DNA of 64,000 nucleotides, from NCBI GenBank assembly GCA_963841845.1, contig CAWJEG010000008.1, forward strand, positions 213,079-277,078, read 5' to 3'. Below the pieces are notes generated by a model, which saw nothing but the letters and a program-made list of their open reading frames with translations, did not search any database and was not told the DNA's origin. The position numbers were made by a program, and so were the translations under genes. Shown here in pieces: positions 1-7,739 of the stretch (position 1 is the stretch's first letter; each line of letters opens with the position of its first letter). The stretch comes from CAVVGZ01 sp963841845 (GTDB lineage Bacteria > Chloroflexota > Anaerolineae > Anaerolineales > Anaerolineaceae).

Positions 1-488
1 TCTACACGTCCGGCTTTGGTTTCATTAATTACACGCGGCAGATCCTGTTCAGGAACAACAGTGCCCGCTTTTGGATTAGGCATTAAACCTCGTGGACCCA
101 GGACACGACCCAGTTTGCCGACCTTTCCCATCATATCCGGTGTAGATATGGCGACATCAAAATCGGTAAAACCACCCTGTATCTTTGTGATCCATTCATC
201 GCTGTCTGCAACATAATCTGCGCCCGATTGTTTGGCAAGGTTGGCACCTTCTCCTTGAGCAAAGACCAAGACACGCACGGTTTTTCCCAGGCCATGGGGT
301 AAAACCACCACGTCACGTATCATTTGATCTGCCTGACGGGGATCCAGACCCATCCTTAAATGTACTTCAACAGTCGCATCAAAGTTAACATAGGACGTCT
401 GTTTTATAAGGTCGAGGGCTTCTTTGGGTTCATATGATTTCCCTAAATCAACCTTTTTAATCATCTCTTTGTATTTCTTGCCTGACAT
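1..488 (-). CDS. rplA: 50S ribosomal protein L1, 5' part (cut by window edge)
   Basis: The minus strand reads open from an ATG at 488 to the window edge, giving about 162 N-terminal residues of L1, which is usually about 230. L1 binds 23S rRNA at the L1 stalk and also represses its own mRNA in many bacteria. The KTVRVLVFA and GPRGLMPNPKAGTV segments are classic L1. Two ATGs lie in tandem (491 and 488); an AAGGAG at 494-499 sits 5 bases from the second, which I prefer. It follows rplK by about 60 bases, the standard order downstream of secE-nusG. Confidence 0.97.
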   Translation of the reverse strand, partial: MSGKKYKEMIKKVDLGKSYEPKEALDLIKQTSYVNFDATVEVHLRMGLDPRQADQMIRDVVVLPHGLGKTVRVLVFAQGEGANLAKQSGADYVADSDEWITKIQGGFTDFDVAISTPDMMGKVGKLGRVLGPRGLMPNPKAGTVVPEQDLPRVINETKAGRV

Positions 489-548
489 CATAACTCCTTG
501 GTGGTTCAAACGGGTGTATCACACCCTCCCACAAATCTAAAGAATAAT

Positions 549-974
549 TTATTTGACGATGGTGATGCCCATATTGCGAGCTGTACCTTCAATTTGTTTC
601 ATGGCAGCTTCAATATCATTCGCATTCATGTCTTTTATTTTCATTTCGGCAATTTCCCGCAGCTGAGCCTGGGTTATTTTGCCAACTTTGTTGCGATTTG
701 CCTGATCCGATCCTTTATCAACCCCAGCAGCTTTCTTTAGCAAGACAGAAGCAGGTGAAGATTTCAGAACAAAGGTGAATGACCCATCGGAGAAGATGGT
801 TACTTCTGCCGGAATCACATCACCGAGCCGGTTTTGTGTTCTGCTGTTGTATTCTTTGCAGAAAGCCATAATGTTGATGCCATGGCTGGCAAGCGCAGGA
901 CCAACCGGGGGCGCCGGATTTGCTTTCCCAGCATTAAGATTGAGTTTTACAATTGCTTTTACTTTCTTTGCCAC
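549..974 (-). CDS. rplK: 50S ribosomal protein L11
   Basis: The product is 141 residues, the normal length for L11, which forms the GTPase-associated centre with 23S rRNA. The N-terminal KLNLNAGKANPAPPVGPAL segment and the glycine/proline-rich linker are diagnostic. I place the start at a GTG (972-974), preceded by AAGGAG with six-base spacing. An upstream in-frame start would add 16 residues with no L11 similarity. The substrate of PrmA (encoded at 42228-43154 in this window) is this protein. It is co-transcribed with nusG upstream and rplA downstream. Confidence 0.97.
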   Translation of the reverse strand: MAKKVKAIVKLNLNAGKANPAPPVGPALASHGINIMAFCKEYNSRTQNRLGDVIPAEVTIFSDGSFTFVLKSSPASVLLKKAAGVDKGSDQANRNKVGKITQAQLREIAEMKIKDMNANDIEAAMKQIEGTARNMGITIVK

Positions 975-1057
975 ATTACTCTCCTTTGTGGTATTTGCGG
1001 ACGGTGTTTCCCGTCCTCCCACTGGTTAATACGATTTGATTCCAATAAAAATAATAA

Positions 1058-1783
1058 TTAAGCTTTCTCTACCTGGAGAAAGTCTAATTCTATTGGTGTT
1101 TCACGCCCAAAGAAGTTGACCATAACCCTTACCTTGGAGCGTTCCATCTCAATCTCTGAAACGGTACCACGAAAATCGTTGAATGGACCGTCTACAATGC
1201 GGACACGTTCTCCCACTTTGAAGGATACTTTGAAATGTGGAGCTTCCGCTTCCATTCGTTTCAGGATTGAGGATACTTCTTCAGGACGCAAGGCAGTGGG
1301 CTGGTTGCCCATTCCAACAAAACCTGTTACGCCGGGTGTATTACGAACTACATACCAGGATTCTTCTGATAAGATCATGTTGACCAGGACATAACCTGGA
1401 AATACATGACGTTCTACAACACGGCGTTTACCGTCCTTTACCTCAATTTCTTCCTGGGTGGGTATGACGACATCAAAGATTTTGTCTTTCATGCCCATCG
1501 TCTCGATACGCTGCTCGAGATTATGTCTTACTTTGTTTTCATATCCTGAATAGCAATGGATCACATACCAGGCTTTGGGATCTTCCTCGGGTTTTTCGGG
1601 GATTGCAGATTCCTTGCTGGATTGAACTGGAGATGTGTTATCTTCCAAATCAGCAGTTATCCCTGCTTCTGGCAGATCTGAAGGCAGAGACGCGTCCAGG
1701 TCACCAGATGAGGGTAAGTTTCCCTGATCCGACTCATTACTGTTATTCAGTTGTTCCTGGTTTAATTCTTCTAGCGCGTCCAT
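1058..1783 (-). CDS. nusG: Transcription termination/antitermination protein NusG
   Basis: This 241-residue NusG has the NGN domain from about residue 71 (WYVIHCYSGYENKV) to 180 and a C-terminal KOW domain (VGERVRIVDGPFNDF) at about 190-241. NusG binds RNA polymerase and links it to Rho or ribosomes. Residues 1-70 form an extra acidic, serine/glutamate-rich extension that looks disordered; ordinary bacterial NusG lacks it. The ATG at 1783 has an AAAGG upstream, and no better start is seen near the NGN domain. It lies between secE and rplK, the conserved order. Confidence 0.97.
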   Translation of the reverse strand: MDALEELNQEQLNNSNESDQGNLPSSGDLDASLPSDLPEAGITADLEDNTSPVQSSKESAIPEKPEEDPKAWYVIHCYSGYENKVRHNLEQRIETMGMKDKIFDVVIPTQEEIEVKDGKRRVVERHVFPGYVLVNMILSEESWYVVRNTPGVTGFVGMGNQPTALRPEEVSSILKRMEAEAPHFKVSFKVGERVRIVDGPFNDFRGTVSEIEMERSKVRVMVNFFGRETPIELDFLQVEKA

Positions 1784-1831
1784 GTGTGCCTTTCTTTACC
1801 GAAACAATTCCTTGTAATAAAATCTAATCAC

Positions 1832-2044
1832 TTATGTAAGTATGGCAGTGATTATATTTGAGAAAAGGAAGTCCAATACACCTAAGAATACAGCCATGGC
1901 AGCCATCACATAAAGGACTATTTTGGTTAATCGCCAGGCTTCCTGTTTTGTCGGCCAGGTAACCTTACGCAATTCACCAATGGTTTCACGCCAGTACCGT
2001 TGAACTCTATTTGGTTTAATTTCCTTGGCACTTTTATCTGCCAT
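1832..2044 (-). CDS. secE: Preprotein translocase subunit SecE
   Basis: This is a 70-residue single-helix SecE, the clamp subunit of the SecYEG channel. The amphipathic ELRKVTWPTKQEA segment (about residues 24-37) followed by one membrane helix (about 42-66) is the family signature. The start at 2044 has AAGGAG six bases upstream; a longer in-frame reading adds an arginine-rich stretch that is really the leader. It sits between tRNA-Trp and nusG, as in most bacteria. Confidence 0.96.
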   Translation of the reverse strand: MADKSAKEIKPNRVQRYWRETIGELRKVTWPTKQEAWRLTKIVLYVMAAMAVFLGVLDFLFSNIITAILT

Positions 2045-2107
2045 GCCATTCTCCTTAATAAAACGTCTAAAACGCCGCCTCATCGGACGGCGTTGCCACA
2101 ATCAAAG

Positions 2108-2180
2108 CAGGCCAGGCAGGAATCGAACCCACAACCCCCGGTTTTGGAGACCGGTGCTCTACCAGTTGAGCTACTGGCCT
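2108..2180 (-). tRNA. tRNA-Trp (anticodon CCA)
   Basis: A 73-base cloverleaf on the minus strand: acceptor AGGCCAG pairs with CTGGCCT, the D arm and the GGTTCGATTCC T arm are intact, and the anticodon loop CTCCAAA carries CCA. The 3' CCA is not encoded. It lies between rpmG and secE, a common location for tRNA-Trp. Confidence 0.96.
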
Positions 2181-2240
2181 TTATGATTGTCAGACACGAC
2201 CAAAAAAATTAGAATTTAAAGGCCGTATCCGACAACCTGG

Positions 2241-2411
2241 CTACTTGGTCTCCCTGTGTGGCGTATGTTTGCGGCAGCGGGAGCAAAATTTCTTCAGTTC
2301 CATCCGCCCGGGATCATTACGCCGATTTTTCTCTGATGTATAGTTGCGTTCCTTACATTCTGTGCAAGCCAGGGTAATGACTGGCCGGATATCCTTCTTT
2401 TTAGATGCCAT
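2241..2411 (-). CDS. rpmG: 50S ribosomal protein L33
   Basis: This is a short gene of 56 codons plus stop on the minus strand. The product begins MASKKKDIRPVITLACTEC and has two CxxC pairs (Cys16/19 and Cys43/46), so it is the zinc-binding type of L33. It lies 26 bases downstream of tuf and upstream of tRNA-Trp-secE, the usual neighbourhood. The YTSEKNRRNDPGRMELKKF stretch is typical of L33. Confidence 0.95.
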   Translation of the reverse strand: MASKKKDIRPVITLACTECKERNYTSEKNRRNDPGRMELKKFCSRCRKHTPHRETK

Positions 2412-2437
2412 AATATTCTTCGATTTCCAAAACCAAA

Positions 2438-3640
2438 CTAAGCAATAATCTGAGTAATAACGCCTGCGCCAACGGTCAGGCCGCCTTCGCGGATAGCGAA
2501 TTTAGAACCCTGCTCCAAAGCTACAGGGATGATCAGCTCCACTTCCATGTTCACATTGTCACCGGGCATGACCATTTCAACACCTTCCGGCAGCTTGATA
2601 TCGCCGGTCACATCCATGGTGCGGATGTAGAACTGGGGGCGGTATCCACTGAAGAACGGCTTGTGGCGCCCGCCTTCATCCTTGCGCAGTACGTACACTT
2701 CGGCATTGAACTTGGTGTGCGGGGTGATGCTCTTGGGAGCAGCAACAACCATGCCGCGCTCGACATCATCACGTTCTATGCCGCGCAGCAGCAAGCCGGC
2801 ATTGTCCCCGGCCATGCCTTCATCCAGGGTCTTGTGGAACATCTCCACACCGGTTACCACGGAGGATATGCTCTTTTCCCGCAAGCCAACGATCTCAACC
2901 GATTCTCCCACCTTGACCTTGCCGCGGTCGATCCTGCCGGTCACCACCGTACCACGACCCTTGATCGAGAAGACATCCTCAACCGGCATCATGAACGGCC
3001 TGTCCACCGGGCGCAGCGGTTCCGGAATGTAGCTGTCAATGGTATCCAGCAGTTCCTTGATACAGGCATATTCCGGAGCATTGATATCCGTGGATGTGCT
3101 GGCCAGCGCCTTGAGGGCACTGCCGCGCACGATCGGGGTGGTATCCCCGGGGAATTTGTACTCGGTCAGCATTTCGCGCAGTTCCAGTTCAACCAGCTCA
3201 AGCAGCTCGGGGTCGTCCATCATGTCCACTTTGTTGAGGAAGACGACGATGCTGGGTACCTCCACCTGGCGGGCCAACAGCACGTGCTCTTTGGTCTGCG
3301 GCATCGGTCCATCCGGGGCTGCTACCACCAGGATGGCCCCGTCTACCTGGGCCGCTCCGGTGATCATGTTTTTGATGTAGTCACGGTGCCCGGGCATGTC
3401 CACGTGGGCATAGTGCCGGTTGTGGGTCTGGTATTCAACATGGGCAATGTTGATGGTGATGCCACGCGCTTTTTCCTCCGGCGCATTGTCAATCGAGTCA
3501 AATGCCCGGAATTCCCCAAATCCCATCAGATGGCTGTACTTGGTGATCGCTGCCGTTAAGGTCGTCTTGCCGTGGTCAATGTGTCCCATTGTACCCACGT
3601 TCAGATGCGGTTTCTCTCGTTCAAATTTTTGCTTTCCCAT
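2438..3640 (-). CDS. tuf: Elongation factor Tu
   Basis: This 400-residue GTPase delivers aminoacyl-tRNA to the ribosome. The P-loop is GHIDHGKT at residues 19-26, G3 is DMPGH at 81-85, and NKVD is at 136-139; domains 2 and 3 are complete, ending VGAGVITQIIA. Local sequence differs from the common bacterial form: DMPGHRDY replaces the usual DCPGHADY. The gene uses visibly more GC-ending codons than its neighbours, as expected for a very highly expressed gene. The start has GGAG at about 3650, next to a short AT-rich leader after tRNA-Thr(GGT). Confidence 0.98.
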   Translation of the reverse strand: MGKQKFEREKPHLNVGTMGHIDHGKTTLTAAITKYSHLMGFGEFRAFDSIDNAPEEKARGITINIAHVEYQTHNRHYAHVDMPGHRDYIKNMITGAAQVDGAILVVAAPDGPMPQTKEHVLLARQVEVPSIVVFLNKVDMMDDPELLELVELELREMLTEYKFPGDTTPIVRGSALKALASTSTDINAPEYACIKELLDTIDSYIPEPLRPVDRPFMMPVEDVFSIKGRGTVVTGRIDRGKVKVGESVEIVGLREKSISSVVTGVEMFHKTLDEGMAGDNAGLLLRGIERDDVERGMVVAAPKSITPHTKFNAEVYVLRKDEGGRHKPFFSGYRPQFYIRTMDVTGDIKLPEGVEMVMPGDNVNMEVELIIPVALEQGSKFAIREGGLTVGAGVITQIIA

Positions 3641-3698
3641 TAGACCACTCCTTTATTGAAGAAAAAAATATTCAATTTAATTGCTATGCGGCAGCCAG

Positions 3699-3771
3699 AG
3701 CCCTCAATGGGACTTGAACCCATGACCCCGTTCTTACCAAGAACGTGCTCTACCAACTGAGCTATGAGGGC
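3699..3771 (-). tRNA. tRNA-Thr (anticodon GGT)
   Basis: A 73-base minus-strand cloverleaf. Acceptor GCCCTCA pairs with TGAGGGC; the anticodon stem CGTTC/GAACG encloses the loop TTGGTAA with anticodon GGT. The T loop GGTTCAAGTCC is intact. The CCA end is not encoded. It immediately precedes tuf in the same transcript. Confidence 0.96.
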
Positions 3772-3823
3772 GTGCCGTCTTTTGACTGCTCAAAACCAAC
3801 TACCCTATTACCAAAATAACCTG

Positions 3824-3906
3824 TGGGCGGTGAAGGATTCGAACCTCCGAAGGCGTCCGCCAACTGATTTACAGTCAGTCCCCGTTGTCCACTTGGGTAA
3901 CCGCCC
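3824..3906 (-). tRNA. tRNA-Tyr (anticodon GTA)
   Basis: An 83-base class II tRNA with a long variable arm (GGCGGACGCCTTC region). Acceptor GGGCGGT pairs with ACCGCCC, and the loop CTGTAAA carries anticodon GTA. It is the middle tRNA of the Thr-Tyr-Thr string upstream of tuf. Confidence 0.95.
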
Positions 3907-3977
3907 AGGTTATGCCTTATTTTGCCTGCAAGCTGTGGTTATTTCGTCACATCTCTTGCTTATTCATTCAGGCTTTG

Positions 3978-4050
3978 AGCCGACGATGGGAATTGAACCC
4001 ATAACCTACCACTTACAAGGCGGTTGCTCTGCCGTTTGAGCTACGTCGGC
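3978..4050 (-). tRNA. tRNA-Thr (anticodon TGT)
   Basis: A 73-base cloverleaf: acceptor GCCGACG pairs with CGTCGGC, and the anticodon loop CTTGTAA carries TGT. It is the first transcribed element of the tRNA-tuf-secE-nusG operon, about 36 bases after the predicted -10 box. Confidence 0.96.
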
Positions 4051-4085
4051 AGATCAATTTTTAAGTTTCTATTTAAGCGCGCTAA

Positions 4086-4114
4086 ATTATATCAAACCAT
4101 GATCTTTTCAGCAA
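4086..4114 (-). promoter_or_regulatory. Sigma70-type promoter of the tRNA-tuf operon
   Basis: On the minus strand, TTGCTG (4114-4109) and a perfect TATAAT (4091-4086) are separated by 17 bases. It is correctly placed to drive tRNA-Thr(TGT) and everything down to rplA. Confidence 0.75.
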
Positions 4115-4281
4115 GGATTATGCTGAAAATAGGCGCAAGGAGGATAGTTTATCAAACTTCAGGGTAAGTGTCAACAAGCGATTACGGCTGACAAACAGGA
4201 GGTATTACGAATTCTGGTAAATTTATTAAATACTCTCTCTCATATCTCCCCCAATGCCGATAACAATTTTGCACGGAATTG

Positions 4282-4482
4282 TTAATCCCTGGTCAAATCA
4301 TGAAGTTTTTGCAGACCTTCCAAACTTGTGGCAAATAATAAAATAATAAAGCCCAAAATGGGTAATCCTTCGGCAAAATCACGGATACTTCCCAATGAAA
4401 TGCCCAGTTCGTGCAGAAATCCAATGACGACCAGGATGGTTGATACCCACCATGTGGTCTTATGTGGAGCATACAATTTCAT
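4282..4482 (-). CDS. Small two-helix membrane protein, copy 1 of 3
   Basis: This is a 66-residue protein of unknown function with two hydrophobic segments (about 11-30 and 40-56) separated by a short polar turn, and a charged tail. It begins MKLYAPHKTTWW, matching the MK-aromatic-x-A/S-P-x-x-x-T-W/Y start of the two proteins encoded just upstream. RBS-like GGAGAAG precedes the ATG. It is the longest and most diverged of the three copies. I do not know a function; the shared N-terminus suggests a family expansion by tandem duplication. Confidence 0.75.
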   Translation of the reverse strand: MKLYAPHKTTWWVSTILVVIGFLHELGISLGSIRDFAEGLPILGFIILLFATSLEGLQKLHDLTRD

Positions 4483-4522
4483 GTTTCTTCTCCTTGATCC
4501 AAAATAATGGATACCAGATGGT

Positions 4523-4699
4523 TTATAAAAAATCTACAGCTGTCCCGATAATAAGCAGGACCGCACCGAAAATTACCAGCCACGCTCCATAAGGCTCTAA
4601 TATGGCAATCGGGATTAACCGGAACTGAATCAATGTGCCAATTATTCCAGTAACTGCGGCGATCCACCAGGTAATCGGTTTTGGGGCAGAAAATTTCAT
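4523..4699 (-). CDS. Small two-helix membrane protein, copy 2 of 3
   Basis: A 58-residue product beginning MKFSAPKPITWW, with hydrophobic helices at about 12-30 and 38-56. The ATG at 4699 has AAGGAAG upstream; an in-frame longer reading is less plausible because it would lose the family N-terminus. It is exactly as long as copy 3 and lies 40 bases upstream of copy 1. Function unknown; membrane location inferred from hydrophobicity. Confidence 0.72.
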   Translation of the reverse strand: MKFSAPKPITWWIAAVTGIIGTLIQFRLIPIAILEPYGAWLVIFGAVLLIIGTAVDFL

Positions 4700-4790
4700 A
4701 GCACTTCCTTTTGAAGACATAATAACCAACCTGACGAGTGATAAATTATAGTACATAATTTATCCAATCCGGATTTTTGTGGAAAAAAAT

Positions 4791-4826
4791 GAAAAATCAG
4801 CACCATTTCCTGGGTGCTGATTTTTC
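4791..4826 (-). terminator. Intrinsic terminator between small membrane genes 3 and 2
   Basis: Inverted repeat AAAATCAGCACC / GGTGCTGATTTT with a seven-base loop, followed on the minus strand by a T-rich run. It separates copy 3 from copies 2 and 1, so at least two transcripts are likely. Confidence 0.75.
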
Positions 4827-4900
4827 TATGTGAAAAAGGTATTTATTTTGAATCAAACCAAAATATGTTGCCGGTCATAAAGTCCAACCGGCCTGCTGAC

Positions 4901-5077
4901 TTACAAGCCTTTAACCAAGGCTGCCAGCGCCAGGAGTATAAAACCTAAAACAATCATGATGGTTGAATATTGTTCCAGGCCGGCGAAACTGACGACGCTA
5001 TACTCCATCAGGATTCCTATGACGCCGATAATGACTGCAATTAAGTAGGTGATATTTTTTGGTGGGCTAAGTTTCAT
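4901..5077 (-). CDS. Small two-helix membrane protein, copy 3 of 3
   Basis: A short gene on the minus strand encoding 58 residues that begin MKLSPPKNITYLIAVIIG. It has two hydrophobic helices (about 11-30 and 38-56) and ends in a lysine-containing tail. RBS AGGAGAGG lies upstream of the ATG at 5077. Its length and N-terminal motif match copy 2. Function unknown. Confidence 0.72.
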   Translation of the reverse strand: MKLSPPKNITYLIAVIIGVIGILMEYSVVSFAGLEQYSTIMIVLGFILLALAALVKGL

Positions 5078-5565
5078 TTTTTCCTCTCCTTAAACAACCT
5101 TGAAAACACAAAATATATTAAAAATCTCTAATAATAGTTTAGCATTTATTTAAAAATTTGCAATTAACGCCTGGTAAAAATTATTTAATTTGGACTAAAT
5201 AATTGCCATAGAAAATATAGTTTTGAGAAGATGACCACAATAAATAATTGGAGGTCCGGTTATTGGAAGGTATATCCATTCGAATTTTTCATGGCAGACT
5301 ATCCAAATACTGACATGCCATCCTTTTATAATTGGGTTGATTCATTGAATGTCTTCTCCTTTGAATTTCGGGAGGAGGCTGACGAATGATCCCTGAATTC
5401 ACGGGTTGTTTTTTCTCGCCAGAACCTGATAGCCCATTCCTGAGCAGATTATTTAAAAAACAATTTGGTTTTGCTCTCGTTAAATGAAATATCCGGTTAT
5501 AAATTTGGCAAATCATCTATCCCAACCTGCTTTTCGGATCTAATTCATGTATAATCAAATCTGAT
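5078..5565. other. AT-rich intergenic stretch
   Basis: About 490 bases between divergent genes. The possible readings, including a 75-codon minus frame at 5289-5516, have no recognisable start signal, composition or family. I see no RNA gene. It presumably holds the promoters of small membrane gene 3 and of the 5578 gene. Confidence 0.5.
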
Positions 5566-5577
5566 TTGGGAGGCTTG

Positions 5578-6231
5578 ATGGAAATTACCTGGTATGGACA
5601 TTCTTGTTTTCGATTAGCTGAACGGGGAATGGCAACCGTTGTTACCGATCCGTATGATGCCCGGGAAGTCGGGTATGAGCCCTTAAAGTTAAAGGCGAAC
5701 ATTGTTACAGTCAGCCATGATGCTCCCGGACATAATCATATTGCTGCTGTAAAAGGCAGCCCTTATATTATTACCGGGCCTGGTGAATTTGAAATTGGAG
5801 GGGTTTTTATTACTGCCATCCACACAAATGGCCATATAAACCGCCAGAAAACCGAAGGCAATAATATCCTCTGTCTTTATGATTTTGATGGAATTAATGT
5901 AGTACACCTTGGGGCAATTAACCGGGTTCCGACTCAGACTGAGGTCGAATCATTAGGGCCGGTTCATATTGCCCTGGTATCGGTCGGCGGTGGTTCGGGA
6001 TTAAATTCAGCAAAAGCATCCGAGGTGATCAGTCTATTGGAACCCAATATTGTAATACCCATGCATTATGCCACACCGGTTTCACTGATCAAGTTAGATC
6101 CGCTTAGTAAATTTCTCAAGGAAATGGGACTTGAGGAAAAAATCACCAAGGAATCGACATTCAAAGTAACCAGCGCCAGTTCTCTTCCAGAAGAAACCCA
6201 TGTTGTGGTTTTAGATTATTTCCGGGGGTAG
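5578..6231 (+). CDS. Metallo-beta-lactamase-fold protein (UlaG/COG2220-like), metal site degenerate
   Basis: A 217-residue protein of the small MBL-fold hydrolase group (MEITWYGHSCFRL start, GPGEFEIGGVFITAI strand, VIPMHY near residue 160). In relatives I know, the metal motif reads SHDHPGH and the later ligand HLGD; here they read HDAPGH (residues 47-52) and HLGA (110-113), so two expected metal ligands are alanine. The fold is clear but activity is doubtful. The ATG at 5578 has GGGAGG five bases upstream. It is followed 11 bases later by the 6243 gene, so they are probably co-transcribed. Confidence 0.85.
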   Translation: MEITWYGHSCFRLAERGMATVVTDPYDAREVGYEPLKLKANIVTVSHDAPGHNHIAAVKGSPYIITGPGEFEIGGVFITAIHTNGHINRQKTEGNNILCLYDFDGINVVHLGAINRVPTQTEVESLGPVHIALVSVGGGSGLNSAKASEVISLLEPNIVIPMHYATPVSLIKLDPLSKFLKEMGLEEKITKESTFKVTSASSLPEETHVVVLDYFRG

Positions 6232-6242
6232 GGGAGCATTCC

Positions 6243-6545
6243 TTGTCTGTCAAACTGATCATGAAATGGGACATACTGGTTGACCGCGAACGGGAGTATT
6301 TTGAATTTATTGTGCGCGAATTCATTCCCGGTGTTCAACAACTTGGTTTTGATCTGACAGATGCCTGGGCAACGGTTTTCGGAAATGAAACACAAATTAT
6401 GATCGGTGCTGTGCTGCCGGATCTGGAAAAAGCCCGGGAACTGCTCTATTCCAGTGAATGGCAAAGCCTGCATAACAAGCTAAGAGATTTTGTAACCAAT
6501 TATTCACAGAAAATTGTCAATGCCCGTGGCGGATTTCAATTCTGA
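6243..6545 (+). CDS. Conserved hypothetical protein, about 100 residues
   Basis: The product starts at TTG with GGGGAG six bases upstream. It resembles a family I associate with Chloroflexota, with a WDI..GRE-type start and an ARGGF(Q) C-terminus. The size and alternating pattern suggest a dimeric alpha/beta-barrel (ABM-like) fold, which is inference. It overlaps the start of mutY by 26 bases, so it belongs to the 5578-7638 operon. Function unknown. Confidence 0.8.
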   Translation: MSVKLIMKWDILVDREREYFEFIVREFIPGVQQLGFDLTDAWATVFGNETQIMIGAVLPDLEKARELLYSSEWQSLHNKLRDFVTNYSQKIVNARGGFQF

Positions 6546-7638
6546 CCCTGCCAATCTATCAGCAAAAGAGTCCATTACCAACAGCTTAATATCCTGGTAT
6601 AACCTCAATCGAAGGAATTTACCCTGGCGGGATACCCCTGATCCGTATTTTGTCTGGGTGTCTGAGGTTATGCTTCAACAAACCAGGGTTGAAACAGTAA
6701 TTCCTTATTTTCTTAAGTGGATAAACCGTTTTCCAACAATTGAATCTCTGGCAAATGCAACCGAACAGGAAGCATTAAGGCACTGGGAAGGATTGGGCTA
6801 TTACAGCCGGGCAAGGAACCTCCACAAAGCTGCAGGGATAATATGCCGGGAATACGGGGGACAAATTCCATGCAGTCGTTCAATCCTGGAAGAATTACCT
6901 GGAATCGGGCATTACACAGCTGGTGCAATTGCTTCGATTGCCTGCGGGATGGATGAGCCTGTCCTGGATGGCAATGTGGCCCGGGTTTACGCCCGCCTTT
7001 TTAATTTGAATTTTCCGGTCAAATCCACCATGGGTCAGCGTTATTTAAAAGAATTAGCGCATGAAGTACTACCATCCGGAATGGCCGGGTCCTATAACCA
7101 GGCGGTAATGGACCTCGGTGCGACCATCTGCTTGCCCCGGCAGCCGTTATGCACACAGTGTCCACTTATCGGCTTATTGCGTTTCCTACAGCCTGGGAAA
7201 CCAGGAAGAAAGACCAGTCCGCCAGGTCAAAAAAATCCGGTTCCACGATATACAGTTACAGCGGCAGTAATCTGGAGAGAGGCTAAGGTGCTGATTGCCA
7301 GGCGTCCATCGCATGGCCTTCTGGGCGGATTGTGGGAATATCCAGGTGGTAAGGTTGAAGCAGGTGAAGAAATCGCCGAGGGATTAAAAAGGGAGATCAG
7401 GGAGGAACTAGGAGTAGAGATTTTTGTTGGCAAGCCGTTAGGAATATTCAGCCATGCATATACTCATTTCAGGATAAAACTGCATGCTTATGATTGCCAA
7501 CTGATGAGCGGGGAGCCAACAGCAATTGAGGCAAGTGAAATCCAGTGGGTTGAGCCAGGAAATTTAGGGGACTATCCGATGGGTAAGATCGACCGCTTAA
7601 TATCCAACCTGCTAAAAGATGAATATTCCCATTTATAA
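6520..7638 (+). CDS. mutY: A/G-specific adenine glycosylase MutY with C-terminal NUDIX-like domain (double local frameshift)
   Basis: MutY removes adenine mispaired with 8-oxoG. The glycosylase domain has the HhH segment LPGIGHYTAGAIASIA and a catalytic Asp in VLDGNV; a NUDIX-like domain (WEYPGGKVEAGEE, REIREELG) covers about residues 240-372. The Fe-S motif reads C-x6-C-x2-C and then Leu in place of the fourth Cys. Dropping one T at 7174-7175 and adding one A in the A7 run at 7229-7235 restores a typical stretch, YCVSYSLGNQEERPVRQ, including that Cys. So the gene probably carries two compensating sequence errors. Start ATG at 6520. Confidence 0.93.
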   Translation: MPVADFNSDPANLSAKESITNSLISWYNLNRRNLPWRDTPDPYFVWVSEVMLQQTRVETVIPYFLKWINRFPTIESLANATEQEALRHWEGLGYYSRARNLHKAAGIICREYGGQIPCSRSILEELPGIGHYTAGAIASIACGMDEPVLDGNVARVYARLFNLNFPVKSTMGQRYLKELAHEVLPSGMAGSYNQAVMDLGATICLPRQPLCTQCPLIGLLRFLQPGKPGRKTSPPGQKNPVPRYTVTAAVIWREAKVLIARRPSHGLLGGLWEYPGGKVEAGEEIAEGLKREIREELGVEIFVGKPLGIFSHAYTHFRIKLHAYDCQLMSGEPTAIEASEIQWVEPGNLGDYPMGKIDRLISNLLKDEYSHL

Positions 7639-7739
7639 ATGGGATCTGTTGGATAAATTTGGATAATATTAGTGATTAATTATTGAATGGCGGATAGGTA
7701 TAATTAATTTATTAAGATAGTTTTTCAGGGTGGTAACCT

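Noticed and set aside
2663..3559. Long reading frame on the plus strand (about 298 codons) opposite tuf
   Set aside because: It is antisense to a certain tuf gene, has no family resemblance and reflects the GC-rich codon bias of tuf.
5289..5516. 75-codon minus reading in the 5.1-5.5 kb gap
   Set aside because: AT-rich, low-complexity product with no start signal.
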